A stretch of DNA of 64,000 nucleotides, from assembly GCF_026745355.1 (NCBI RefSeq), contig NC_079206.1, positions 28,789,617 through 28,853,616 of the forward strand. The letters run 5' to 3'. The number at the start of each line of letters is the position of its first letter. The first letter of the stretch is position 1. Source of the stretch: Beta vulgaris subsp. vulgaris (Eukaryota; Streptophyta; Magnoliopsida; Caryophyllales; Amaranthaceae). The position numbers were made by a program, and so were the translations under genes. Shown in pieces: positions 1 through 11,450 of the stretch. Below the pieces are notes generated by a model. The model did no database searches and was not told where the DNA came from. It worked only from the letters and a program-made list of their open reading frames with translations.

Positions 1-1064
1 AGTATAATATATGGGTTTACATTCATATTGCACCATTTGTGAACTTCCTTTCCATATTCATTCTCAAAGAAAATCTCCTTAGGAAACTATTAATCCAACT
101 TTACTTCAACAAGAACACTAGCAAATTCAATATTGTCCTTTTGAGCAGTAGCTCTGTCAGTACGAATGGGGTTACCAACCAGACCATCAATCTTATTCAA
201 AGCATTAGTTCCCCAGTATTTTAAATGTAACCCAGGTAATCTGATCCAAGTAGGAACAACCTTCACCTGCTCTGAGGAAAGGTCTAAGTCTGGAGTCCAA
301 CTCTTCATTAGGACAGGTTTTTTGTCATACATAATAGGTCCAGCATCTAGATCCTTCTATTTCCCTTCCAAAGTTCCAAATCTGACTATAAACACTTCAT
401 TTGCTTTCATTACCACCCTTTCCACACCCAACTTACCCCAAACACAACGAATAAACCCATCAATGATTCGATAAGGAGGTTTAACTCCTAACGCATAGCA
501 CACAATAGAAGAATTCCATAATTCGATTTCAGATTGCACATCAGCCAAAGTAATTTTAGTATGATGAGATTTAGGTGAATTAACACATTCATCACCATAT
601 TTTCATTCATATTTAGTTGATTAACATCACCAACATTCACTAAATCAATCCCTTAGCTTCCTCCTAGATACTTTCAAATAATGAATTTCTCTAATTAGTA
701 TTACCTGGGTTACTCTCCAATTGTTGCATCGGATGAGGTGAGGGATTCACCGACTGAGGTCCAGATTGGCGAAGTGGAGTGCGGACACAAGCCACCAGTC
801 AACAACCTTACTTCTCGCTGCTTCAAAGTTTGCTCGATCCATGTTTGATGCAGCAAGATCCACTGAGGCGAAAGAAGCCACCTCATTATCTTCTTCTAAT
901 TCCCAGCTCAGTGCTGAAAAATCTTGGATTTCATTGATATCCATCGACTTCCTTGCATCAACAATTTGGGGTTTTCGTTTTATCCTTTCTAGGTTGTATT
1001 GATTATTATTCTTCTTTCCACCATTACTTTTTTTTGACCCTTTCGCCATAGTTCCAACTTTCAC
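1..1064 (-). pseudogene. LINE ORF1 (gag-like, DUF4283) remnant, truncated by window edge
   Basis: One reading frame on the minus strand can be followed from an ATG at 1064 to the window edge. It opens with a basic K/G/N-rich N-terminus, as in plant LINE ORF1 nucleic-acid-binding proteins. It then matches the DUF4283 pattern: WNSSIVCYALGVKPPY, then WIRLPGLHLKYW near 200-240, then FASVLVEV and FFENEYGKEV. DUF4283 proteins are the RNA-binding gag-like products of plant L1-type LINEs. The frame is broken by in-frame stops near 747, 357 and 90 (two in tandem) but has no obvious frameshift, so this is an old copy decaying by point mutation. The AT-poor leader at 1065-1140 is probably its 5' UTR. 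ORF2 would lie beyond the left edge. Confidence 0.8.
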
Positions 1065-3689
1065 TGAGGATCAAAAAAGCTCACATTGAAAACCGTCTCT
1101 CATCGCCAGTTTCCTCTCGCTCCTGTTGAGGGTTTTCTTTGATTTTGCTTTTTTTGTATAGGTTATTGTTAGAATTGTATCAATGTATAATTTTCAAATA
1201 TTAAAATTTTGTAGCATTTATTAATGTACAATTAAGGATATAAATGGTCAAAGTTGAATATTGGAGATCGTAAAAAAAAGAAATATAGCAATTATCTTGG
1301 GACGGAGGGAGTATCAGTTTTGGGGTTATATATTAAAAACTATAAATATTCTTTTAATTCGGCCCTTTTTTTTTTGGTGAACAAAATGTTCATTTGCTCG
1401 CATTTTACAACGGACATCCTGGACCCGCCCCATCATCTATTAAGGGCCTGATATCCCTAACTTATTTTCAGTTCACTTCAGTTTAGTTTAGCTCCAATTA
1501 GTTCTGTACAGTTCAGCTCCATTCAGTTCAGTTCTTTATTTAACAATTTTCGTTGATATTATTATTATCACTGTTAATTTAATTTATTTTACTAATTATA
1601 TATTCTTACCATTGTTATTATTGCTAATTATGTCGTTACTTAGTATTATCATTATTATTGCTAAATATTATTTATTTAATAATTATTATTTAGTAATCTA
1701 TTATTACAATTTATTTATTTATTATTATTTAATAATTTTTCATTGTTTACCTATCATTTATTATTAATTACAATTCTATTCGATTCAGTATAGTTTAGTT
1801 CGATTTAGTTTGGCTTCATTTAATATTGTTCACTTTAGTTCAATACAACGATTTTAGGCGAAAAGAACGCAGCCTAATTTGTTATTTGGTGCCTAACTTT
1901 AGAAAAGAATTACCTACCTACCTAACCAAGGCAATACCTACCTAAGATGCTCTTAGCAAGCAAGAATAAAAGTTGTTCTTGTTGGTACAAAAATTGTCAA
2001 CAAGCACACCCCGTCATGTAGGATTCCAGAGTGCCCTGGAAGTATGTCCCTCGGGGTTACTAGTCATTGTAATAAGGGTCCCTTACTAAAGTATGATCAA
2101 TTAAAAGGATTACCCAAAGAAAGATATAGCTTAAATATATGCAAGTAAGACAACGTTCTAGCTTAAATAAATGCAAGTAAGACAACTTTCTAGAACGAGG
2201 TTTGTATTATGTAACTCAGCCAGTACATAAAAACTTGTAAGGAAAGTACAAACTTCACAGTAACTTGCTATTGTCAAAGAACATGAAGATGAGTATCTTT
2301 ATTTCTTGTCCAATGAGTTACAGAACGTGCTAAGGCCAAGGCTAACCTATGCTAGGCTAGATTACGCCGAGTTAAGATGACTAGGAAACTAATTTGAGTT
2401 GTGTTGATCTGATGATAATTCTTTGATCGCAGCTTCTTTTTATAGGGATTAATGGCAGTTTCTTGTACTTTTCATAACTTCCCGCGTGGTCCCTCTTTTG
2501 GCGCTGTTATCCTTAATTTTTCAAACTTCAGAAAAATCACCCATAACTTTGAAACAACCCTTTGCATGCCCGGCAGTTTTTCGCACTCATCTTCTAAGAT
2601 TGTCCACATTAATAATGGGCATTATGCCTTTGGACTGCTGTCAAACATTGGGTTTTATTTGTACCCTTACGGACTGAAAAATAAAGATGCGAGTAACATT
2701 TCTATTGCCTGGATTGATAGGCACATTGGTTTCAATTAGTTCTAGGTTGATACGATTACTTCTAGGTTGTTATGAGTTACCAAACTACCTTTTAGGAGGA
2801 TAAACTATATAGCGGAGGGAGGGGGGGTAACTTTTGTACAGAGTTGGCTATAATTTGTTTTGTGTAACCTCATTATTTTTATGATGTGCTCTTAGGACTT
2901 TATTTACTTATTAGTGATATGATATTGGGTTTTGATGAAAGAAAGATAAAGGCATAGCAGTAAATCCCTGAAGGGAGGGCTGCACTCATAGTTGATTTAC
3001 CAATTGTATAGGTTAGCAAGGAGTAATGCTTGATGGGATTGGTGGTTTACTTTTGTTGTCAGCATTAGCAATATACTACCTACGTTTCACAATACATGCA
3101 ACATATTATATTTTAGGATGTTACATAATGCTAACATCTCTTTTAGTGGTAAGTTTTTCATGTAAAAAGACACTAGTGCCCTCACTTTCCCCACATATCT
3201 ACCCCATATGCACTAGTTTATCAATTAAAAAAATTGATTTATTCTTGATCACATATTCACATGTGCAACAAAGACAATAGTCACAACTCTCTCCTTTTCC
3301 GTGGTTTGTGTACTTTCGATGTTGCGAGTATTGCGAAAATGGAGTTAGTAGTATACAATTTACTTGTGGCAACTTATAGACATTAAAAAGTGTTCAAAAT
3401 TTGCCCATGGTTGAAGTCCGCTGAACAAAAATGAGAAAATTCAGTCGTTGTGATGCTTTCTTCATCTCTCTCTTGTGTTGAAAGCTATTGGCAGGAGAAG
3501 GAGGGGGTCGTCCTTCATCTTGGAAGTATGTGCAATAATTCTGTATCTAATTATCTCTATAAATTGTTGTGTTCTAAGTCAATTGCATTCTCGTTCTTTA
3601 TAAGAAATTTGTAATATTGTTGTATCTACTTGGAAATGTCCTGGCACTTGTTGTTAGCATGTGACTCATTTGTTCTCAGTTTTGGTTTG
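1065..3689. other. Intergenic, no gene seen; AT-rich with repeat debris
   Basis: No convincing coding region. 1440-1870 is very AT-rich with repeated CAGTTCAGTTC-like words. At 2125-2195 a roughly 33-bp word (agcttaaat.tatgcaagta) is tandemly duplicated. Read on the minus strand, 2450-1965 has a TATA-like CTATAAAAAG near 2440 followed by transcribed-leader-like sequence, so it could be an LTR remnant, but I could not find its ends. Short open frames here, such as 2452-2739 and 3026-3280, have no family features. Confidence 0.5.
1297..1311. repeat. Possible Stowaway MITE terminus
   Basis: GGGACGGAGGGAGTA is the complement of the CTCCCTCCGTCCC terminus typical of Stowaway MITEs and ends on TA, the usual target. 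The opposite end was not found, so this may be a solitary or truncated end. Confidence 0.4.
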
Positions 3690-3694
3690 TATAG

Positions 3695-4107
3695 TGTTTC
3701 TGCTAAGAAATTGAGGGTGATCATAACTGTTGATGTGTGCTGAGAAACTTGATATGGGCCCCAAGAAGGTACGCCTGAGCTCCGTTATCCGTACATCGGA
3801 ATCCTGCAAAAGGTAAGGTTAGCCTACCCCGGGGGTGGTCCCGGGATCGCCCCTCCGACGCTCAAGTCAGTAGATGAATGAGGTAGAGAGAGAAAGGGAT
3901 CAATGTAGAGAGAGATGCTCTGGTTTTGGCAGCTTAGAGTCGCGTCCCTTTGTCTGGTGAGACAACCCCTATTTATAGAGGAGAGGAGCCCCACTAAAAG
4001 AGGGCATTTTGGTCACCTCCAGCTGGTGGAGGGATGGCTTCCCTAGATGTAGGGGCATTTTAGTAACTTTGCCCTAGGTGGGCTGATCCAAGAAATGGGC
4101 CCAAACA
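3695..4107 (-). repeat. LARD 3' LTR
   Basis: Left copy of the LTR, the 3' LTR in element orientation. It carries a minus-strand TATA box (plus-strand CTATTTATAG at 3969-3978). It differs from the other LTR at a few sites, such as GGGGGTGG versus GGGGTGG and CAACCCCTA versus CAACCCTA. Confidence 0.9.
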
Positions 4108-4125
4108 ATTAGCCCCACGCCAAGC
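4108..4125 (-). promoter_or_regulatory. Polypurine tract region of the LARD
   Basis: On the minus strand GGCGTGGGGCTAAT lies directly before the TG of the 3' LTR, the position and composition expected for plus-strand priming. A diverged copy of the plus-strand word CAATTAGCCCCACG recurs at 7468-7481 inside the element. Confidence 0.6.
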
Positions 4126-4323
4126 AATCGGAGTGAAAATCACCATTTTAGCTCGGTTGATTGGCGGAATTTTCATGCCGGATCGCAGCGGAGGAAATCT
4201 TCTGGCGCTAGGATTAACCAAGCACGGGGGTCTCGCTGGCCGACCGGGTGCCAGGCTGGCCGAGCCGGTGCCAGGCTGGCCGAGCTGGTGCTGGGATGGC
4301 CGAGTGGCTTCTTTGGCCGACCC

Positions 4324-4618
4324 GGGTGCTTCGAGGGTGGCCTAAGGCTGGCCGACCCGGATGCTTCGAGGGTGGCCTAAGGCTGGCCGACCCGGGTGCT
4401 TCGAGGGTGGCCTAAGGCTGGCCGACCCGGGTGCTTCGAGGGTGGCCTCATGCTTGCCGACCCGGATGCTTGGAGGGTGGCCTCATGCTGGCCGACCCGG
4501 GTGCTTCGAGGGTGGCCTCATGCTGGCCGACCCGGATGCTTCGAGGGTGGCCTCATGCTGGCCGACCCGGATGCTTCGAGGGTGGCCTCATGCTGGCCCC
4601 CGGATGCTTCGAGGCTGG
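4324..4618. repeat. 35-bp GC-rich tandem array in LARD 3' region
   Basis: About 8.5 copies of a 35-bp unit (core gggtgcttcgagggtggcc) begin near 4324, 4359, 4394, 4429, 4464, 4499, 4534 and 4569. Because 35 is not a multiple of 3, all three forward frames stay open and cycle through the same peptide, so the overlapping open frames here (4133-4787) are artefacts. Confidence 0.9.
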
Positions 4619-5449
4619 CCGAGCTCCCTTGTCCGAGCCGGTCTCTTGGCCGAGCTCCCTTATTCGAGCTGGCTCTTTTGGCCTAGCCGAGTGGATGCAT
4701 GGTCGAATGGCAGATCAGGTGCCTTTGGTCAAGAGGTCGACCCGGTCCTTCGGGTGCCTTGATGAGGGGTTGACCGGGTGCGCCTAGACCGACCAGCTTC
4801 ATAGTCCGACCAGGTGCCTAGGCCGAGTGGCCGAGCAACTCTCGAGCTTTGCTGGCCGAGGAGGTGCTTAGGTTGAGTAGGTCTTTTTGCGGATCCGAGG
4901 CCACTCGGATGAGGAGCTAATAATGCGCCTCATGCTGTCCGAGTGGGGGCACATGAAGTATTTTAGCATAATTTTAGCCAAGTATAAGAGCGACTCGCCA
5001 AAGGAGAGCGGGCCTCTTAGTGCCGAGCGGGTCTCCAATAAGCCGAGTGGTCGTACGCCACTCGGATGAGGAGCTAATGAGCCCCATGCTGTTCTGAGTG
5101 GGTGCCATAAGGTACTTAGCTTTAATTTGGCTAAGTATTTGAGAACGACTCGTCCAAGGAGAGAGGGTCTCCTAGTGGCCGAGCGGGTCGGACGCTACTC
5201 GAATAAGGAGCTAATGAGCCCCATGCTGTCCGAGTAGGTGCCAATGAAGTACTTAGTTTGATTTGGCTAAGTATGAGAGCGACTCGTCAAAGGAGAAAGC
5301 TACTCCTAGTGGCCGAGCGACTCGATTTGTTTGCACTTTAGCTATTTTCGCTAAATGGTAGGTTACTCCTGGCATAGCCGAGGAGGTACCGCGGGATACA
5401 CGCTCGACTCGGAAGGCTGGTGAGCCCCAAGTTTGGCCGAGGAGGTGCC

Positions 5450-6620
5450 TTCTCTTGCTAAGTCATTCAAGACTTAGGAGATCGACTCAACCAAGGAGGT
5501 GAAGGCCTCCTTGGGCTGAGTTGGGTGGACGCGGCTCGGATGAGGGGCCAATGAGCCCCAAGCTTGTCCGAACCGGTGCCGTCTCTCGCTAAGTCAATCT
5601 GGGACTTAGGAGAGTGACCCAACCAAGGAGGGAGACCTCCTTGGGCTGAGTTGGGTGGACGCGGCTCGGATGAGGGGCCAATGAGCCCCACGCTTGTCCG
5701 AGCCGGTGCCGTCTCTCGCCAAGTCAAACTGGGACTTGGGAGAGTGACCCAACCAAGGAAGGCGGCTTCCTTGGGCCGAGTTAGGTGGACGCGGCTCGGA
5801 TGAGGGGCCAATGAACCCCATGCTTGTCCGAGCCGGTGCCTGCTCTCGCTAAGTCTATCTGGGACTTAGGAGACTTACTCAACCAAGGAGGAGTGCCTCC
5901 AAGGGCCGAGCTGGTTGGACGCGGCTCGGATGAGGGGCCAATGAACCCAAGCTTGTCCGAGCCGGTGCCTGCTCTCGCTAAGTCAATCTGGGACTTAGGA
6001 GACTTACTCAACCAAGGAGGAGTGCCTCCAAGGGCCGAGCTGGTTGGACGCGGCTCGGATGAGGGGCCAATGAACCCCAAGCTTGTCCGAGCCGGTGCCT
6101 GCTCTCGCTAAGTCAATCTGGGACTTAGGAGACTTACTCAACCAAGGAGGAGTGCCTCCAAGGGCCGAGCTAGTTGGACGCGGCTCGGATGAGGGGCCAA
6201 TGAGCCCCATGCTTGTCCGAGCCGGTGCCTGCTCTCGCTAAGTCAATCTGGGATTTAGGAGACTTACTCAACCAAGGAGGAGTGCCTCCTAGGGCCGAGT
6301 TGGTTGGACGCGGCTCGGATGAGGGGCCAATGAGCCCCATGCTTGTCCGAGCCGGTGCCTGCTCTCGCTAAGTCAATCTGGGACTTAGGAGACTTACTCA
6401 ACCAAGGAGGAGTGCCTCCAAGGGCCGAGCTAGTTGGACGCGGCTCGGATGAGGGGCCAATGAGCCCCATGCTTGTCCGAGCCGGTGCCTGCTCTCGCTA
6501 AGTCAATCTGGGACTTAGGAGACTTACTCAACCAAGGAGGAGTGCCTCCTAGGGCCGAGTTGGTTGGACGCGGCTCGGATGAGGGGCCAATGAACCCCAA
6601 GCTCGTCCGAGCCGGTGCTG
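5450..6620. repeat. 130-bp tandem array in LARD 3' region, with dimeric higher-order pattern
   Basis: Nine units are spaced 129-130 bp, marked by GGACGCGGCTCGGATGAGG near 5527, 5657, 5787, 5917, 6046, 6176, 6306, 6436 and 6566. The first three units are the most diverged. In the last four, the variants CCGAGCTAGTTGG and CCGAGTTGGTTGG alternate, giving a roughly 260-bp dimer, as produced by unequal exchange. Open frames on both strands are repeat artefacts. Confidence 0.92.
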
Positions 6621-6820
6621 ATGAAATACTTAGCCTTGAATTTGGCTAAGTACGAGGCCGAATCGTTAGAGGAGGGGGTCTCCTGGTGACCGAGCGACTC
6701 GATTGTTTGCACATAGCTATTTTTGCTAAGTGTTAGGGTTTTCCTGGCATAGCCGAGGAGGTACCGCAATATATGCTCGACTCGGGGGCGCTAATGAGCC
6801 CCATGCTTCCCGAGGAGGTC

Positions 6821-7345
6821 TTCCGACGCTACTCAGATCTTGAGTAGGTTAAGTAGTTGATACTTAGCCGTTTTTCGGCTAAGTTAGTGGGACGCTCCTT
6901 TTCTGACTGAGGAGGTGCCCATGATGGGGATTCTCGACTCGGGGAAGCTAGGGAGATCCATGCTTCCCGAGGAGGTCTTCTGACGCTACTCAGATCTCGA
7001 GTAGGTTCAATAGTTGATACTTAGCCGTTTTTCGGCTAAGTTAGTGGGACGCTCCTTTTCTGACTGAGGAGGTGCCATGATGGAGATTCTCGACTCGGGG
7101 AAGCTAGGGAGATCCATGTTCCCGAGGAGGTCTTCTGACGCTACTCAGATCCGAGTAGGTTCAATATTGATACTTAGCCGTTTTTCGACTAAGTTAGTGG
7201 ACGCTCCTTTTCTGACTGAGGAGGTGCCATGATGGAGATTCTCGACTCGGGAAGCTAGGGAGATCCATGCTTCCCGAGGAGGTCTTCTGACGCTACTCAG
7301 ATCTCGAGTAGGTTCAATAGTTGATACTTAGCCGTTTTTTTCGAC
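6821..7345. repeat. About 155-bp tandem array in LARD 3' region
   Basis: Four units begin at TTCYGACGCTACTCAGATC near 6821, 6978, 7133 and 7285 (spacing 157, 155 and 152). Each contains GATACTTAGCCGTTTTTCG followed by the inverted word GGCTAAGT, so each can form a short hairpin (ACTTAGCC/GGCTAAGT). Confidence 0.88.
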
Positions 7346-9053
7346 TAAGTTAGTCGGGGGAGGCTTCTCCATATTTGAGTGCCATTGGAGAAGTTTTTAT
7401 TCAGGAGATGACGAACATCATCGCACCTCCATCAATTGTATTCATTTGACCAGCTGAGGCGTTCAAGCAATTAGCCCCACGTTGGATGATCGGATAGGGT
7501 AGCATCATTCTTTCCCAAGGCGATCGTCCAGCGGAAACCGAGAGAGATCTACGCTCCCGGGTACCCTGCTAGGCCTGAGAGGGGGGGGGGGGAGAAGCCC
7601 CAGTGAAAGTTAGGAAGCAACGCCGTCCAACTTTTGCGAAGTATAAGCTCCCCGAACAGCTCCCTTGGCCGAGATTGTGCCTCGCTTCAAGTTATGCTCA
7701 ATACAGGATGGCCGACCGGGTCCCTGTCCGAGCAGGTATCAGTGAATTACTTAGCCTAAATTTGGCTTAAGTATAAGGGCGGCTCGACGAAGGAGAGAGG
7801 GTCTCCTATCAGCTGAGCAGGTCGGATGCCACTCGGATAAGGGACTAATGAGCCACATGTCGTCCGAGTGGGCGCCAATTTAAGTACTTAGCTTGAATGA
7901 GTATGCCGCTAAGTATGAGTGACTCAACAAAGGAGAAGGGGTCTCCTAGTGACCGAGCGGGTCCAGATATGGAGGATATGGGTCGACTTGAGCTTCGCCA
8001 TTTTGACGTCATGAATGCTCCGGTATGTTGTACTTAGCCATTTTTTGCTATGTTAGTGAGATTTCCCCTCCTGACTGAGGAGGTGTCATGGCGAAATTCT
8101 AGCCTTTTGAGCCTCCTTTTGCTCGCCTCTATTGGCTTGATAGTCTTAGTTTTGCTGGACTGATCTGGGTGATGCAAGGCTTTTGATAGTGTGCCTTTGA
8201 AGCTGAGATAAATTTCTCATAAGTTGAGCAGGCATCTGAGGCCGAGTAGATGCCTCAGTTGAGCAGGCACCCAAGGATGAGCAAGTACCAAGGATGAGTG
8301 GGTACATCGAAGGAGTAGGTACCGTTGATGAGTTGGTGCATTTGATGATGAATAGGCACATCTCGCTGAGCATATTCTTTTCGCCGAGTGGGCACCCAAG
8401 GATGAGTGGGTACCTTAAATGAGTAGACATCGTTGATGAATCGATGTTTTTTGATGAATAGGCCCCTCTAGCTGAACTACATCATAAATTCGAGGGTGCC
8501 ACTGCTTATTCTGGAGAGGTTTTATGGTTCTGAGTCACCACACCCCTTGTTCAGGTCAGTCTTATGGGTTGTGTTCTTCAATACAACCTCTTCCGAGTGA
8601 TAACAGGTTTTGCCCTTTGAGGGTTAACACGGTCCTTCCCTCTATTTAGGCCCTAGCCGGTTAGGCTGACCATCTCAGGAAGGACGAATGATCTCCTCTC
8701 GACGAGTAGAGACCATACACATTCGACTTCGCTGGAGAGTTTGTTGAAGATGAGATGCCATCACGGTGACGTTTGTTGCAGTCATGGGCATTGGGTCAGC
8801 CACTCATATCTGACCTGATGCTGAGGGGTGACCGACTCCGTAGTGGATTTTCCATTGGGGTGGAATCCTCGTCATTCGGATAGAGGGATAGCACCATAGG
8901 TGCATATAGGATGCTTGAGCTCTCCAGGAACGGTTGGCTTAGGAGCATGTCTTCATGGTTGGGGCCATTGCTGAGCAGCAATGAGGTGAGTTTTGCTGAG
9001 TAGCAACAAGGTGAATCTTGCTGAGTGGTGGCGAAGTAACTTCTTGTACTCCT
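7346..9053 (-). other. LARD interior with degenerate gag/leader-like sequence
   Basis: No intact gene. Minus-strand open sequence from the primer site down to 8796 runs through a P/S-rich stretch without stops and could be leader or decayed gag; it has no recognised domain. 8200-8450 is a diffuse repeat of GAGTRGGTRCC-like words. 7346-7560 contains the second copy of CAATTAGCCCCACG and a G-run near 7581. Confidence 0.45.
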
Positions 9054-9073
9054 CCCTACAGACGGCGCAAAAC
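9054..9073 (-). promoter_or_regulatory. LARD primer-binding site
   Basis: Directly inside the 5' LTR on the minus strand, TTTGCGCCGTCTGTAGGG resembles the TGGCGCC-type primer-binding sites of plant Ty3/gypsy Tat/Athila-clade elements. It fixes the element's orientation. The first bases deviate (TTTG rather than TGG). Confidence 0.65.
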
Positions 9074-9483
9074 TGTTTCTGCTAAGAAATTGAGGGTGAT
9101 CATAACTGTTGATGTGGCTGGAGAAACTTGATATGGGCCCCAAGAAGGTACGCCTGAGCTCCGTTATCCGTACATCGGAATCCTGCAAAAGGTAAGGTTA
9201 GCCTACCCCGGGGTGGTCCGGGATCGCCCCTCCGACGCTCAAGTCAGTAGATGAATGAGGTAGAGAGAGAAAGGGATCAATGTAGAGAGAGATGCTCTGG
9301 TTTTGGCAGCTTAGAGTCGCGTCCCTTTGTCTGGTGAGACAACCCTATTTATAGAGGAGAGGAGCCCCACTAAAAGAGGGCATTTTGGTCACCTCCAGCT
9401 GGTGGAGGGATGGCTTCCCTAGATGTAGGGGCATTTTAGTAACTTTGCCCTAGGTGGGCTGATCCAAGAAATGGGCCCAAACA
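9074..9483 (-). repeat. LARD 5' LTR
   Basis: Right copy of the LTR, the 5' LTR in element orientation, with a TATA box on the minus strand (plus-strand CTATTTATAG at 9345-9354). TATAG target duplication follows at 9484-9488. Confidence 0.9.
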
Positions 9484-9522
9484 TATAGGATAGTCCCTAA
9501 CTCATCAGTTCCTCACGAACAG

Positions 9523-10743
9523 ATGGAATCTTGAGAATGTTGGTGCTCTGGAACCTCGAAGAAGTGCCCTAGAAGATGATTTTGAGGAGGAGGAAGAAAA
9601 GGAAGAAGATGAGATGGATGTAGATGTCGATGAACACGAAAAGGTTCAAACACCCTTATTCTTCTGAATTTTCTTTTGCTATTTTAACCTTATAAATTAC
9701 CGTGCTTACTGGGTTGCTTCTCTAAATGTTCAACAGGATATTCGCAGGAGTCCTGTGAGAGATAGGGATAGAAAACGTGACAGTCACATATACAGGTTTG
9801 TGCTTGAGACATTGTGCAACTTTATGTTGGTGCTGTCCCATCACTGATGGACATGGCATGTATTTGAGCTGACATCTATTTCCTTACATTTACACATGAT
9901 TGGGTTCCTAGTTTCATACGGAAGCTGCTCCCTTGTTTGCTCACCAATAACACTGATCACACACCACACAGATTAAAACTGAATGAATCTTTTACAAATA
10001 CCCTGCATGGTATTTATTGTCATGCAGAGGTTTAGGGCAGCTTCCAAAAGTAAAAATTGATGATCCTGCCAGTTTTCTCTGCACTGGCAGTGTGCAGTTG
10101 AGAAGTATGATGGGTTGTACATGCTTAACATTGTAGTAACTTTCAGCCTAATTTGTCAGATTAGCAGAGATCATACTATTCTGATCGATCTCTTCTCACA
10201 CTGCTTTGAGCAAATTGTGATGTTTTTTCGTGTGTGGAATAATGGAATATTATGTTGATATTTTCGTTTTTGCTCATCAGGGAGAGGGACTATGACTGTG
10301 ATTATGACCGTGACTATGATAAAGATCGTGGAAGAGGGCGAGATAGAGATAGGGACAGAGATAGGGATAGAGACCGAGATAGAGATCGGGACCGAGACAG
10401 GGACCGAGACCGTTATCGCATCAGAGAAGAGGAGTATGGCTGTGATAGAGACAGAGAAGGTAGAGAATGGGATAGGCGTGACAGAGATCGCAGGCGAAGG
10501 AGTCGCTCTAGAAGCCAGAGTAGGAGTAAGGATAGCAAGGATTGTGATGGTGACCGTAAGAGGCATGGTAGAAGTCTCAGTCCCAGAAGGCACGGAGATG
10601 AGGACAATGGTGCACGTGAGGAGACAAAGAAGAAGAAGAAAGAAAAGGAGAAGAAGGGTGATGGAACCGACCATCCTGATCCAGAAATTGCTGAAGCAAA
10701 CAAACTTCGTGCAAAACTTGGGTTAAAACCATTAAAGTTATAG
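9523..10743 (+). CDS. PRP38: Pre-mRNA-splicing factor 38 (PRP38) homologue, 3' exons only
   Basis: PRP38 is a U4/U6.U5 tri-snRNP protein needed for spliceosome activation in the nucleus. Three exons can be read: about 9523-9643, 9737-9795 and 10281-10743, joined by GT-AG introns in one frame. The first encodes [20 protein letters not shown] and a long acidic E/D run, matching the end of the PRP38 domain. The last encodes an alternating RD/RE tract, an RS-like stretch, a K-rich segment and the conserved plant C-terminus [20 protein letters not shown]. The exons for the N-terminal two-thirds of the domain are absent from the window. The sequence just upstream is a LARD whose right end lies about 35 bp before the first exon, close to a CTAAC branch-point-like word at 9497-9501. 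This is either a truncated gene copy or a gene whose upstream exons lie beyond the left edge across a very long intron. Family confidence is high; function of this copy is doubtful. Confidence 0.8.
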
Positions 10744-10778
10744 ATTCATATAAATTCATGTGGTTGCATTTTGATTGT

Positions 10779-11033
10779 TTTTTTTTTTTTTTTTTTTTTT
10801 TTCTGTTATGGTCAGGATTATGTACTTTCTGTGTTTTCTATGCTGAAGTATAATGTATCCGGCCAAAGGTGTATAACCCATCTCTCAAATATGTGTATGA
10901 TTCTATTTCACCAACTTCCATCTAAATGTGTGCTGTATAATCTCTTCCAAGATAGTTTAGGGTTTAACTCTTGAGAGAAAATTCCCTTATACTTAACTCG
11001 TATCTCTAAAAAAAAAAAAAAAAAAAAAAAAAA
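10779..11033. repeat. Homopolymer T and A tracts after the PRP38 stop
   Basis: A T run of about 24 bases (10779-10802) lies 36 bp after the stop and an A run of about 23 bases sits at 11010-11033. Both look like slippage tracts; the second could mark a retroposed 3' end, but no gene body ends there. Confidence 0.6.
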
Positions 11034-11450
11034 CATCTTCTGATGATGTTTTCCTGTCAGCTCATCAAGTATTACAAATTGCCTCTGATATTATGTTATT
11101 GAGGAATCTACATTCTTTGAGACTCTAGTAATAATTTCACAGTTTACTGTTTCACAAAAACTTCACCAAGTTTCCTGACTTAAGCAGTTTCATCCTCAAA
11201 TTGCGCTCATATGATTTGACTACCGAGACCAAGATCTGATTGTCTTTGTGTTATGATGCATTAAAGCTGTGAAGTTGGACAATTTTTGTTTTTGTGATTT
11301 CCTATTGACGATAATTAAGACTAAACAAAAGCAGCTTCAAACAAATGAAGACAATATTTCAGTTTATAGAAAACATAATTATGCATTTATAAAAGCAAAG
11401 CCAAGTAATTTACCCTAAACTATGACTAAATATGATACTAATTCTTTTAC

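Larger units (their letters stand above)
3695..9483 (-). mobile_element. Complete non-autonomous LTR retrotransposon (LARD, Ty3/gypsy Tat-like)
   Basis: Two near-identical LTRs (413 and 410 bp) start with TG, end with CA and are flanked by the 5-bp target duplication TATAG (3690-3694 and 9484-9488). The element reads on the minus strand: the TATA box CTATAAATAG lies in that sense in both LTRs, a TTTGCGCCGTCTGTAGGG primer-binding site follows the right LTR, and a purine-rich GGCGTGGGGCTAAT precedes the left one. The interior of about 5 kb has no protease, reverse transcriptase or integrase, which defines a LARD. GC-rich tandem arrays fill the part next to the 3' LTR. Few LTR differences imply a fairly recent insertion. 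Mobility would depend on proteins from an autonomous relative; the Tat/Ogre assignment is inferred from the primer site and the tandem repeats in the 3' part. Confidence 0.9.

Noticed and set aside
3476..3520. Possible upstream PRP38 exon (a YWQEKE-like reading)
   Set aside because: It resembles the TYWKEQ motif only superficially; the flanking residues do not fit and no neighbouring exon was found.
4108..4130. Primer-binding site for a plus-strand LARD
   Set aside because: The sequence does not resemble any tRNA 3' end; the TATA box, primer site and purine tract all fit the minus strand.
4133..4787. Overlapping open frames in three phases
   Set aside because: They arise from the 35-bp tandem repeat, whose length cycles through all frames; the peptides are the same repeat read differently.
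5450..6620. CRISPR-like spacing of repeats
   Set aside because: The units are continuous 130-bp tandem repeats without unique spacers, in a plant retroelement.
5467..6769. Open frames of 60-114 codons on both strands
   Set aside because: Products of the 130-bp repeat; no start context, domain or codon bias.
10292..10726. Second and third open frames over the RD-rich exon, and minus-strand frames
   Set aside because: Shadows of the repetitive RD/RE codons; only the frame ending in the conserved LGLKPLK tail is supported.
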